DNA from: a virus
Virus record (IMG/VR): IMGVR_UViG_3300030389_000924
Location: 1 to 37,279 of that record
Reading direction: 5' to 3' (one strand)
DNA length: 37,279 bases
A program made the position numbers and the translations under genes. The notes beneath the pieces are model-generated. The model was not told the DNA's origin. It ran no database searches and worked only from the letters and a program-made list of their open reading frames with translations. Positions 30,763 through 36,650 of this stretch are shown one piece after another. Position 1 is the stretch's first letter. Every line of letters starts with the position of its first letter.

Positions 30763-31589
30763 CTAGGGGGTGTAAGTGTTTTTATGCCCTCTGGTTCATA
30801 GTTGGTGTAACCTGACCAGATGCCTGACTCTTGGGCGTTTTTGATGTCAGACAATCCTTGTTCTTGTAATTCATAGCCACGTTCTATGAAGTTAGGTGAA
30901 AGTTCGTAAACTCCCACGCTATATGGAAATACCTTTTCAACAGCAACAAAAATAAATCTCTTTTGACCTGTGCCTTGAAGATAATGTGCAGCTTGTAAAA
31001 AATATTTGAATGAGGCTATTGTTTTAGTAAATGCCTCTGGTGATGCACCACCTTCACCTGTGGTTTTAAGATCAATGACCATATCATCGATCACATAGTC
31101 ACAACGGCATTTGCATTGCAAGCCTGTTTCTCTATGCTTCCACCAGTAGGATTGTTCTGCTAAACCTCTACTGTATTTCAAGGTATCTTGAATGATGTAG
31201 TTGTTAGCAAATTCGTTATTACAAAGAGCCTTATAAATACCAGTAAGAGTATCCATTTCTGGAGTTGTAAAAGTTTCTATGCCTTTTTCTTGCATAGCTA
31301 GTGCTGTTGCTTTGCCAGCTTTTGTTCTCTTATCGTCTAGTAAAGAATAAGAAACAGGAAAAAGTTTAGGCTCAAGTACAAACTTATGGCACATAGATCC
31401 AAACTTCATTGCTGGGGTTGCAATTCTGGGTGGATTGTTTTTGCCAAACTTATAGATATTGAAGGCTTCGAGGCCATGATCTATGGCATATTTCAAGTCA
31501 GAAGCAGCAATGGCTGGATCTGATCTATACACTTGTTCGTCAATATCAACTGACGTTATGTGTGGTGTTGTGTTGTTTAAAGATTCCAT
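30753..31589 (-). CDS. RecE-like PD-(D/E)XK exonuclease
   Basis: A 278-residue nuclease resembling the C-terminal catalytic part of exonuclease VIII. Motifs are MKFGSMCHKFVLEP (H68), AEQSYWW (E145), CKCRCDYVIDDMVIDLKTT (D164, D173, K175) and the Q-containing helix FLQAAHYLQG (Q199), followed by FIFVAVEKVFPYSVGVYEL. This is the standard order for the family. It would resect double-stranded ends 5'-3' to supply substrate for the adjacent ERF annealase. It lies downstream of a pair of strong intergenic hairpins. No helicase domain is attached. Confidence 0.85.
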   Translation of the reverse strand: MESLNNTTPHITSVDIDEQVYRSDPAIAASDLKYAIDHGLEAFNIYKFGKNNPPRIATPAMKFGSMCHKFVLEPKLFPVSYSLLDDKRTKAGKATALAMQEKGIETFTTPEMDTLTGIYKALCNNEFANNYIIQDTLKYSRGLAEQSYWWKHRETGLQCKCRCDYVIDDMVIDLKTTGEGGASPEAFTKTIASFKYFLQAAHYLQGTGQKRFIFVAVEKVFPYSVGVYELSPNFIERGYELQEQGLSDIKNAQESGIWSGYTNYEPEGIKTLTPPRWL

Positions 31590-31605
31590 TTTGTTATAGT
31601 AATGG

Positions 31606-31674
31606 TGTCCTTTGGTGTTAGGACAACGGTGGATACTGGTAGAGATCAGGGGTGGTCTTTACCAGTATTTTTTT
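31606..31674 (+). terminator. Strong hairpins with a rightward T-run inside the leftward operon
   Basis: A 15-pair stem (ATACTGGTA G AGATC / GGTCT T TACCAGTAT, including wobbles; loop AGGGGT) spans 31633-31668 and is followed on the + strand by seven Ts. A second hairpin TGTCCT/AGGACA is at 31606-31625. The T-run lies on the + strand, so intrinsic termination would stop antisense, not operon, transcripts. The stem covers the stop codon of the leftward gene at 31646. Confidence 0.6.
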
Positions 31675-31942
31675 GTTCTAATTTTTTAACTCTGTCTGTA
31701 AGCTCAAGCATTGCCTGTGCCATAGGATCAAATTTTTGAACAATCTGACGTAATTCCATAATTGAATCAGTCATTATTTTTAAAGTTTCGTGAACTTCAC
31801 CTTGAAGCTCTGTGTGTTTTACTGTTGCTTCACTAGCTTTTAAATGAAGTTTTTTCCATTGGTCGTGCCAAAAAGATAATTCTTTATAACCTTTTTCAAG
31901 GTCAGCAAGCCTTTGCTGCATACGTTTGATTTCAAAAGTCAT
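31646..31942 (-). CDS. Coiled-coil protein (98 aa)
   Basis: A 98-residue, almost entirely helical protein with heptad pattern: IKRMQQRLADLEKGYKELSF, HTELQGEVHETLKIMTDSIM, ELRQIVQKFDPMAQAMLELT, DRVKKLEQK. No catalytic motif is visible. It overlaps the upstream small membrane-protein gene by four bases. Possibly an oligomerising accessory of the recombination operon; function unknown. Its stop codon lies in a strong hairpin. Confidence 0.6.
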   Translation of the reverse strand: MTFEIKRMQQRLADLEKGYKELSFWHDQWKKLHLKASEATVKHTELQGEVHETLKIMTDSIMELRQIVQKFDPMAQAMLELTDRVKKLEQKNTGKDHP

Positions 31943-32070
31943 TTCTGTAACTCCTTACAAGCAAGTTCAATACCAGCATTACAATCTGCAACTGTCATGT
32001 CGTATAAAGTTCCAGAGAGGGTTGTATAAAACAACCCCATGCCAGCGAGTATTAAAAAAAAGTTTTTCAT
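31939..32070 (-). CDS. Small secreted or membrane protein (43 aa)
   Basis: A 43-residue frame with a hydrophobic N-terminus: MKNFFLILAGMGLFYTTLSG, then TLYDMTVADCNAGIELACKE LQK. The first 20 residues are a signal peptide or membrane anchor, and two cysteines follow in the short outer part. Both ends overlap neighbours (ATGA and TAATG), which supports translation. Possibly a small periplasmic factor made early in infection; function unknown. Confidence 0.55.
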   Translation of the reverse strand: MKNFFLILAGMGLFYTTLSGTLYDMTVADCNAGIELACKELQK

Positions 32071-32372
32071 TAGTCAAGCTCCTTTTGTATTCTGTTTAAT
32101 ATGTTGTAAGTCCAGTTTGGCTCATATTCAAGGTCACGAAAATCAGCGTTGGCTTTATTGGCCTCATAATTTGTTTCATGTATGCTGAAGTGTATAACCT
32201 TGTTTGTAAGATGGTTGAATAAGTGAGCTACACCAAACTCTGTTGCTGATTGATCGCAAAACTTAATTGCATCTTGCCAGTTAACAAATATATGATCTAA
32301 GTGACCATTTTTGTATGGTGTTTCAACCCTGTACTGTAAGTGTTTTGGGTTGCCTTGAATTGGGTTTCTCAT
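32070..32372 (-). CDS. Hypothetical early protein (100 aa)
   Basis: A 100-residue protein, first gene of the leftward early operon: RNPIQGNPKHLQYRVETPYK, NGHLDHIFVNWQDAIKFCDQ, NHLTNKVIHFSIHETNYEAN. It is His-, Asn- and aromatic-rich with mixed alpha/beta character and no membrane segment. I do not recognise the family. The promoter-proximal position in the early operon suggests a host-takeover or regulatory role, by position only. The start is 44 bases downstream of a canonical -10. Confidence 0.6.
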   Translation of the reverse strand: MRNPIQGNPKHLQYRVETPYKNGHLDHIFVNWQDAIKFCDQSATEFGVAHLFNHLTNKVIHFSIHETNYEANKANADFRDLEYEPNWTYNILNRIQKELD

Positions 32373-32415
32373 TTGAAATACCTTGCGAAAGAATGGCTAT
32401 CTCAGCCATAACCTA

Positions 32416-32444
32416 ATATTATATGCACTATGTTGCACTGTCAA
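32416..32444 (-). promoter_or_regulatory. Leftward early promoter
   Basis: On the complement, TTGACA (32439-32444) is followed after 17 bases by TAATAT (32416-32421), overlapping TATAAT at 32418-32423. This is close to the sigma-70 consensus, and is correctly placed for the early operon starting at 32372. Confidence 0.75.
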
Positions 32445-32461
32445 GTCCTATAAGATATTAT
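32433..32461 (+). promoter_or_regulatory. Rightward early promoter overlapping the leftward one
   Basis: TTGCAC (32433-32438), 17 bases, TATTAT (32456-32461). The -35 abuts the leftward -35, so the two promoters compete or are jointly controlled. The inverted repeat TGCA-N6-TGCA (32424-32437) lies across both and is a candidate operator. The rest of 32373-32584 holds no convincing gene. Confidence 0.5.
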
Positions 32462-32584
32462 TACAGATCCATAACATTAAGATAAACTTACAGGGCAAGG
32501 GTGGACATATATATATTATTGATGTATTATTTAAATATGAGGTCGAGAGATCGGCTGATTATTAAAACTAACTTCGCTAAACAA

Positions 32585-32878
32585 ATGACAAAAATTTACT
32601 GGCACAATCACGAATTTAGACATGAGCTAAGAAGCGTTCAAGCACGTTTCCCAAAAACTTATCAAAAAGTCGGCAAGATTCTTAAAGAAAAAGGTATTCT
32701 TGAATATAACAAAGATTGGAAAAACCAGACAAAACAAGATGTTTTGAGAGAGTGGTTAGGAATCATTCAATATATGCCAAAGCACGTTATTCCTTATGGT
32801 GGTATGGGGGATGATAAAAAGTGGGGTGAATATGATTGGACAAAAAGAACAACAAATCTTATTACAGAGGCTGAATAG
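32585..32878 (+). CDS. Hypothetical early protein (97 aa)
   Basis: A 97-residue protein starting at ATG 32585: TKIYWHNHEFRHELRSVQAR, FPKTYQKVGKILKEKGILEY, LREWLGIIQYMPKHVIPYGG. An upstream in-frame ATG at 32501 would add an unlikely hydrophobic extension that runs into the leader. It is the first gene of the rightward early set. It is basic and helical with many aromatic residues. No family recognised. Confidence 0.55.
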   Translation: MTKIYWHNHEFRHELRSVQARFPKTYQKVGKILKEKGILEYNKDWKNQTKQDVLREWLGIIQYMPKHVIPYGGMGDDKKWGEYDWTKRTTNLITEAE

Positions 32879-32915
32879 TCAACCTTTTTTTATATAACCT
32901 ATCACCAAAAAAATA

Positions 32916-33263
32916 ATGACACCAGATCAAAGACTTAAACTTGCTCAAGCTCTTATCACAGAGGCAGTCGTTTGTGCAAACAAAGACGAAGATGCGGAAG
33001 CAAAACATCTTACAGAGCTTGCTGTAAGGCATGAGTTTAAAGATGAAATAGAAAAGCTTATCAAAGGTGATGTTGAACTATTCAAGATTACTTTTAAAGC
33101 AATGTATCGACAAAATGTAAAAGCAAGGATTGTTTCAAGAATTATCCTAAATATGCTGATGGAAAACAAAGACTTTCAAAAAACATTCAGAGAAAAATAT
33201 ATTCATGTAGCCCATGAACTTTGGATCTTTGAAAAGGAACAGGAGTGGAAATACAATGGATAA
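32916..33263 (+). CDS. Hypothetical helical protein (115 aa)
   Basis: A 115-residue, all-helical protein: PDQRLKLAQALITEAVVCAN, RHEFKDEIEKLIKGDVELFK, ARIVSRIILNMLMENKDFQK, YIHVAHELWIFEKEQEW. No motif is recognised. The stretch before it (32879-32915) has a T-run and A-rich leader without a Shine-Dalgarno. It overlaps the next gene by eight bases. Likely expressed early with its neighbours. Confidence 0.6.
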   Translation: MTPDQRLKLAQALITEAVVCANKDEDAEAKHLTELAVRHEFKDEIEKLIKGDVELFKITFKAMYRQNVKARIVSRIILNMLMENKDFQKTFREKYIHVAHELWIFEKEQEWKYNG

Positions 33264-33486
33264 AAAGAGGCTAAAAATGACTGAGGACAAGCTTGAATAT
33301 CAGTTTAAAAAAGCTTTTCTTGAACAAGAAGAAGAAAGGTTTATTGATTACCTTTGTGACAAAAGGACAAGACCAGAGGTAATTGCAGCAATAGAAAAAA
33401 TTGCTCTCATCAACTTAGAAATAAAAAATTGTGATGATGTTATCTATACCGCAAATATCCCAGAATTTGATGATCCATTGATTTAA
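33256..33486 (+). CDS. Hypothetical small acidic protein (76 aa)
   Basis: The start is taken at ATG 33256, preceded by AGGAGTGG; the frame is open further upstream but without a good site. The 76 residues (DKKRLKMTEDKLEYQFKKAF, LEQEEERFIDYLCDKRTRPE, VIAAIEKIALINLEIKNCDD) are helical, and the end is acidic (NIPEFDDPLI). Terminal FDDPLI resembles a partner-recruiting tail rather than a domain. Function unknown. Confidence 0.6.
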   Translation: MDKKRLKMTEDKLEYQFKKAFLEQEEERFIDYLCDKRTRPEVIAAIEKIALINLEIKNCDDVIYTANIPEFDDPLI

Positions 33487-33537
33487 GGGTTAATATCTAG
33501 ATGTAAGAGATTACAACTTCGTGTATTTAAAAACTAC

Positions 33538-33702
33538 ATGAACATTTTTCTTAACATCAAAGCTGAAGATGCCCACAGGCTCAGACAGTTTTTAAAAAAG
33601 AACCCATCAACCAAAGGTTCTGGTATCTCAAGAGAACATCTTGACGCTGGTATTATTTCCAGAGTTGTTTTTCAACTTGAAAGTGCATTAAATGAATTAT
33701 GA
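33538..33702 (+). CDS. Small hypothetical protein (54 aa)
   Basis: A 54-residue frame: MNIFLNIKAEDAHRLRQFLK, KNPSTKGSGISREHLDAGII, SRVVFQLESALNEL. A balanced composition and a clean end at the foot of the structured element at 33702-33811 support it. The region is not covered by another gene. No motif is recognised; it may be a short helical regulator. It is the last gene of the rightward early set. Confidence 0.5.
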   Translation: MNIFLNIKAEDAHRLRQFLKKNPSTKGSGISREHLDAGIISRVVFQLESALNEL

Positions 33703-33811
33703 GTCGGGAAGCCTGATGACTTATGCAAAGCAAGTCTGAAAGCCATACAACACCCTATGCAACACAGGGAAAGGCAAGGCGGTTAGCGAAGAGCCGATCT
33801 ATCTCCCGACT
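33702..33811. ncRNA. Candidate structured RNA closed by an 8-bp stem between convergent genes
   Basis: AGTCGGGA (33702-33709) pairs perfectly with TCCCGACT (33804-33811). Inside are three hairpins: GACTT/AAGTC (718-722/732-736 of the 33 kb block), CCCT/AGGG (753-756/766-769) and CGGTT/AGCCG (780-784/792-796). The first two have nine-base loops that both begin ATGCAA, so the palindromic TGCA could form a kissing contact. There is no T-run, so it is not an ordinary terminator. The transcribed strand is unknown. Confidence 0.45.
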
Positions 33812-34007
33812 ACTCACATAATGTATATTTTGCTTTTATATCTTCGACAATCATTTCTGGATATTGAATAGTGTGCCAAATATGACCACATTCATAACAT
33901 TCTCTACGTCTTACAATAACGTGTTTTGAATTGCGATCTGATCTTCTTACTTTTTGGTCTGTATAGTCTTTGCATTTAGGACAGGCTACCCAAGAAATCC
34001 GTTTCAT
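33810..34007 (-). CDS. Zinc-ribbon protein (65 aa)
   Basis: A 65-residue protein with two cysteine knuckles, VACPKC at the N-terminus and ECYECGHIWHTIQYPEM after a basic stretch (KVRRSDRNSKHVIVRRR). This is a C4 zinc ribbon of the NrdR/TFIIS type, probably binding nucleic acid. Its start lies inside the end of the RusA gene (32-base overlap in another frame), and its stop overlaps the outer strand of the structured element. It could be a small transcription factor; the target is unknown. Confidence 0.65.
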   Translation of the reverse strand: MKRISWVACPKCKDYTDQKVRRSDRNSKHVIVRRRECYECGHIWHTIQYPEMIVEDIKAKYTLCE

Positions 34008-34428
34008 TTATTGTTCTAATTTTAATGTTTGCACCAGTTTCAGATTCCGTATCACAATACTTTTTGACAGCGTGTAAACTTACAACTTGGCTATCGTCAG
34101 CAAATGCGGATTTAGTGAGAGAATCCAGTAAGGCTCTACAATGTTTATCAAGATCACCTTTGTTTTTGTTGGTAATATACACAGGTGCTGATTGACGAAT
34201 CATACCGTTAGGGAGATAGTGAAGCTTCGGGCGTTTGAACCAGAATACCACCTCTATCTCAACTGGTTCTTTGATTATATCGTCCATTATCAACTTTGCT
34301 CTTAAATCCACCTGTTTACGCCATGACTTCAGACGCTTACTTGTCTCAACCATTATTCCATTACCAACGTGTTTTTTGCTTCCCTGCGGAGCAGATTCCA
34401 TGCCTTTTACAGAAATAATATATTCCAT
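33976..34428 (-). CDS. rusA: RusA-family Holliday junction resolvase
   Basis: A 150-residue endonuclease that would resolve branched DNA before packaging. The catalytic region is intact: NKNKGDLDKHCRALLDSLTK followed by SAFADDSQVVSLHAVKKY, giving D92, D94 and D111/D112 as the metal-binding aspartates, with a conserved lysine after. The N-terminus has APQGSKKHVGNG and FWFKRPKLH, also usual. It is transcribed leftward and divergently from the replication initiator, with five bases between the start codons. Confidence 0.88.
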   Translation of the reverse strand: MEYIISVKGMESAPQGSKKHVGNGIMVETSKRLKSWRKQVDLRAKLIMDDIIKEPVEIEVVFWFKRPKLHYLPNGMIRQSAPVYITNKNKGDLDKHCRALLDSLTKSAFADDSQVVSLHAVKKYCDTESETGANIKIRTINETDFLGSLS

Positions 34429-34433
34429 AGAAA

Positions 34434-35201
34434 ATGAGCTTTATTCCAGAGAATACTCCATTCATAGCTTTGCCGACAGCTTTAAAAGGAAAAGTTACAC
34501 CATATCAGCTATCAGTGTTGTGGGTATTGCAGAGTTATTATCCAAACATCTGGCCTAGTTACCAGACGATTGCCAAAGATGCAAAGATGTCCAGATCCAG
34601 TGTTATCAGAACTGTTAATGAGTTAGTAGAACTTGGGTTATTGCAAAAGCAGTATCGGATTGATGAATTGAACCAAAAGACAAACTGTTACAGAGTCAGT
34701 ATTTGGAAGCATTGTAAAGCATTACCTGTACCAAATCCTGTCATTCAAGGGGGGTATCTCACAGGAACAGGGGTAGTGTCAGAGAGAAACGGGGGTAGTA
34801 TCACACAGACACTAGGGGGGTGTCAGGGAGACACGGGGGTAGTGTCAGAGGTACACCCTAAGAAAAACAATATAACTAAAACAAATAACTATAAAAATAA
34901 AAGCTTTGAACCTTTTTGGAAAACCTATCTGGAAATACCAAAAGACATGAGAACAATATCTTTGTCAAAAAAGCCAGCATACAATGAATTTATGAAGTTA
35001 GATGCAAAGACAAGGGATAAGCTGAAACAATGTCTTGAAGCCGATTTAAGAGCCAGATTAAAGTCACTTAAAGCTGATAAGTTCACGCCATTGTTCCCAG
35101 ATGCTCACCGCTGGATAAAAAATGGTCAATATGAACAATACTTGTTGACACTAGATAAAAAGCCTATTACATTTAGAAAACCTAAAAACACCCCTTTTTA
35201 A
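34434..35201 (+). CDS. Replication initiator with N-terminal helix-turn-helix
   Basis: A 255-residue protein resembling phage initiator proteins of the lambda O type. The N-terminal domain is a winged helix-turn-helix: VTPYQLSVLWVLQSYYPNIW, PSYQTIAKDAKMSRSSVIRT and VNELVELGLLQKQYRIDE. The middle (about residues 105-150) is low-complexity because its DNA carries five iteron-like repeats. The C-terminal domain (FEPFWKTYLEIPKDMRTISL, LFPDAHRWIKNGQYEQYL) is of the type that contacts a host helicase loader. No helicase or polymerase gene is present, so the host machinery must be recruited. Confidence 0.8.
   Translation: MSFIPENTPFIALPTALKGKVTPYQLSVLWVLQSYYPNIWPSYQTIAKDAKMSRSSVIRTVNELVELGLLQKQYRIDELNQKTNCYRVSIWKHCKALPVPNPVIQGGYLTGTGVVSERNGGSITQTLGGCQGDTGVVSEVHPKKNNITKTNNYKNKSFEPFWKTYLEIPKDMRTISLSKKPAYNEFMKLDAKTRDKLKQCLEADLRARLKSLKADKFTPLFPDAHRWIKNGQYEQYLLTLDKKPITFRKPKNTPF
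34751..34910 (+). other. Probable replication origin: five iterons plus AT-rich stretch
   Basis: Five imperfect copies of a GGGGTAGTGTCAGAG-like unit begin near 34751, 34770, 34792, 34814 and 34836, spaced 19, 22, 22 and 22 bases, so each lies on the same helix face. An A/T-rich segment follows directly (34857-34910). Iterons next to an unwinding region inside the initiator gene are the lambda-origin layout. The repeats are read at DNA level; origin function is inferred. Confidence 0.65.
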
Positions 35202-35205
35202 CACC

Positions 35206-35682
35206 ATGAAAAGCTATAAAAGAAGACCCATTGATCGGGAGATCACTTTCAAAGCACCACATTATGAGTGCTATGCCTGTAATGATTCTGGAATTATCCA
35301 CAACTCTGATGGACTAATTAATCAACACTTGCCTGATTATGATATGGACGACTCAGGAAAACGCTTTACTGGACAGGATCTAGCTCTTATCTGCTACTGT
35401 GCAGCGGCTAACGGAAAATATGATACTGATGGTCAATTAATCTGTAAAGGTTACAGAACTGATGAAGGAATAATAAGAAATTTTGTTGGTGTTGACATTA
35501 ACATTGATGTTGTCAGAGAAATACATAACATGAGAAAAGAAGGCTGGACTAAAACTACTAAAGTGATGAACAAAGTAATCCATCAAAACAACAAAAATGG
35601 TGAGAAAAATCTTATCAACTGTTCCCCAGAGATACAAAAAGTTAAAGATCAACTTGCAAACTTCAGTATGAAATCTTTATGA
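35206..35682 (+). CDS. Hypothetical protein with DnaJ-like zinc motif (158 aa)
   Basis: A 158-residue protein. YECYACNDSGIIHNSDG resembles one arm of a DnaJ-type CxxCxxxG zinc module, and a second Cys cluster appears at ALICYCAAANGKYDTDGQLI CKGY. The C-terminal half is basic and helical (VREIHNMRKEGWTKTTKVMN). It follows the initiator by four bases and overlaps the next gene. The family is known to me from phage replication regions only as hypothetical. A helper for replication or transcription is plausible. Confidence 0.6.
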   Translation: MKSYKRRPIDREITFKAPHYECYACNDSGIIHNSDGLINQHLPDYDMDDSGKRFTGQDLALICYCAAANGKYDTDGQLICKGYRTDEGIIRNFVGVDINIDVVREIHNMRKEGWTKTTKVMNKVIHQNNKNGEKNLINCSPEIQKVKDQLANFSMKSL

Positions 35683-35960
35683 ATATTCAATATCATGATG
35701 GTGAGGCACGTTTTTATTTTATTTGCGAAGCCTGTGGCGAACCTATACATGACTGCAAAGGAGTTGTTGACTTTCCTCTTTCAATATCAAAAAATCAAAA
35801 AGCACCATTGCGTTTTTATCACAGAGGGCCTTGTGCATCTGCTGGAGAAGATAAAAGGGCAAAAGATATGTGGGGCTGTTGGAATTTAGATGACTTTGTT
35901 GCAAGCTTGTTAAATGGTGAACTACCAGAAATGATAAAACTATTTACTGGCATCAGATGA
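35679..35960 (+). CDS. Zinc-binding hypothetical protein (93 aa)
   Basis: A 93-residue protein: ARFYFICEACGEPIHDCKGV, VDFPLSISKNQKAPLRFYHR, GPCASAGEDKRAKDMWGCWN. Its CxxC, C, HRGPC pattern indicates a treble-clef or LIM-like zinc site. It overlaps the preceding gene and the following gene by four bases each. No enzyme motif is visible. Possibly a small nucleic-acid-binding or protein-adaptor protein of the replication module. Confidence 0.6.
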   Translation: MNIQYHDGEARFYFICEACGEPIHDCKGVVDFPLSISKNQKAPLRFYHRGPCASAGEDKRAKDMWGCWNLDDFVASLLNGELPEMIKLFTGIR

Positions 35961-36091
35961 AAAACAAAGACTTTGACACCTTTAACAATGACCGCATCAA
36001 TGCTCTAAGAAAAAGGATTGATGAACTTATATTTCTTAAAACAACTTTTGAAAAACAATCACATGATAAAAGTAACAGCAACACCAAATAA
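35957..36091 (+). CDS. Small coiled protein (44 aa)
   Basis: A 44-residue frame starting on the ATGA overlap: MKNKDFDTFNNDRINALRKR, IDELIFLKTTFEKQSHDKSN, SNTK. It is one predicted amphipathic helix with a polar tail. It overlaps the next gene by 29 bases in another frame. The coupling at its start argues for translation; function unknown. Confidence 0.5.
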   Translation: MKNKDFDTFNNDRINALRKRIDELIFLKTTFEKQSHDKSNSNTK

Positions 36092-36269
36092 CGAAATACT
36101 TATGTCAGAGAGCATTTTGTGGGAAATTACTTGGCAACGTGATCTTGAACCACCACAAGGACAGGTAATAATGCTTTCACCAAAAGGATGGTCTGATCCT
36201 CTTTTAAAAAAAATTTTACCTAGTGATGTTGTAGAGGCATTGATAAAAAAATATGACTTACAGCAATAA
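36063..36269 (+). CDS. Hypothetical protein (68 aa)
   Basis: The start is chosen at ATG 36063, inside the preceding gene; an upstream in-frame ATG at 36018 is possible. The 68 residues (IKVTATPNNEILMSESILWE, ITWQRDLEPPQGQVIMLSPK, GWSDPLLKKILPSDVVEALI) form a short alpha/beta protein. I do not recognise it. The following 57 bases before TerS contain a TTGACG without a convincing -10. Confidence 0.55.
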   Translation: MIKVTATPNNEILMSESILWEITWQRDLEPPQGQVIMLSPKGWSDPLLKKILPSDVVEALIKKYDLQQ

Positions 36270-36326
36270 TCGACAAAAACCAACGATTGACGCTACATTT
36301 AGAATATTAAAAACCATAATTTCATA

Positions 36327-36650
36327 GTGGCCAACGGCAGAACTAGCAAAAATGAGTATGAGTTTAGAGTGAACAAAGTAGCAAAGCTTTTGTCTGTTGG
36401 TAGTGTTAGGTCAGATATACACCAATTTGCAGCAAAAGAGTGGGGGGTTCATTCAAGAACTATAGATAGATATATTCAAGATGCTAGAGAGATTGTAAAG
36501 CAAGATTTTGACATTGATCGCAGACAATTTACAGCAGATATTCTTTCTCAATATGCATCACTGGCAAAAGAGGCTAGGAAATCAGGTCAGTTGCACGTAG
36601 CTTTAGGCTGCATAAACTCAATGGCTAAAGTAGGACAGGTAAGCACTTGA
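36327..36650 (+). CDS. terS: Terminase small subunit
   Basis: A 107-residue protein starting at GTG 36327, directly before TerL. The N-terminal half is a helix-turn-helix (SVRSDIHQFAAKEWGVHSRT IDRYIQDAREIVKQ), which would bind the packaging site. The C-terminal half (LSQYASLAKEARKSGQLHVA LGCINSMAKVGQ) is the oligomerisation helix pair. TerS recognises phage DNA and loads TerL. Its TGA overlaps the TTG start of TerL. The family call comes from domain order and position. Confidence 0.8.
   Translation: MANGRTSKNEYEFRVNKVAKLLSVGSVRSDIHQFAAKEWGVHSRTIDRYIQDAREIVKQDFDIDRRQFTADILSQYASLAKEARKSGQLHVALGCINSMAKVGQVST

Noticed and set aside
32383-32565. A 60-codon rightward frame in the divergent promoter gap.
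   Set aside because: It runs through both -35 and -10 boxes, is unlike any protein and has no ribosome-binding site.
33713-33741. Hammerhead ribozyme core (CTGATGA ... GAAA) in the structured element.
   Set aside because: Three extra bases (TCT) separate the stem II strand from GAAA, and no cleavage triplet with matching stem III is found; a kink-turn-like arrangement explains the bases better.
33541-33811. CRISPR or attachment-site repeats near the convergent genes.
   Set aside because: No repeated units with spacers and no integrase; the short repeats belong to hairpin loops.
34235-34558. A 107-codon rightward frame across the RusA-initiator junction.
   Set aside because: It overlaps the catalytic part of RusA and the start of the initiator; no protein-like features.
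36270-36326. A promoter before the terminase genes (TTGACG).
   Set aside because: No -10-like hexamer lies 16-18 bases downstream; left as unassigned leader.
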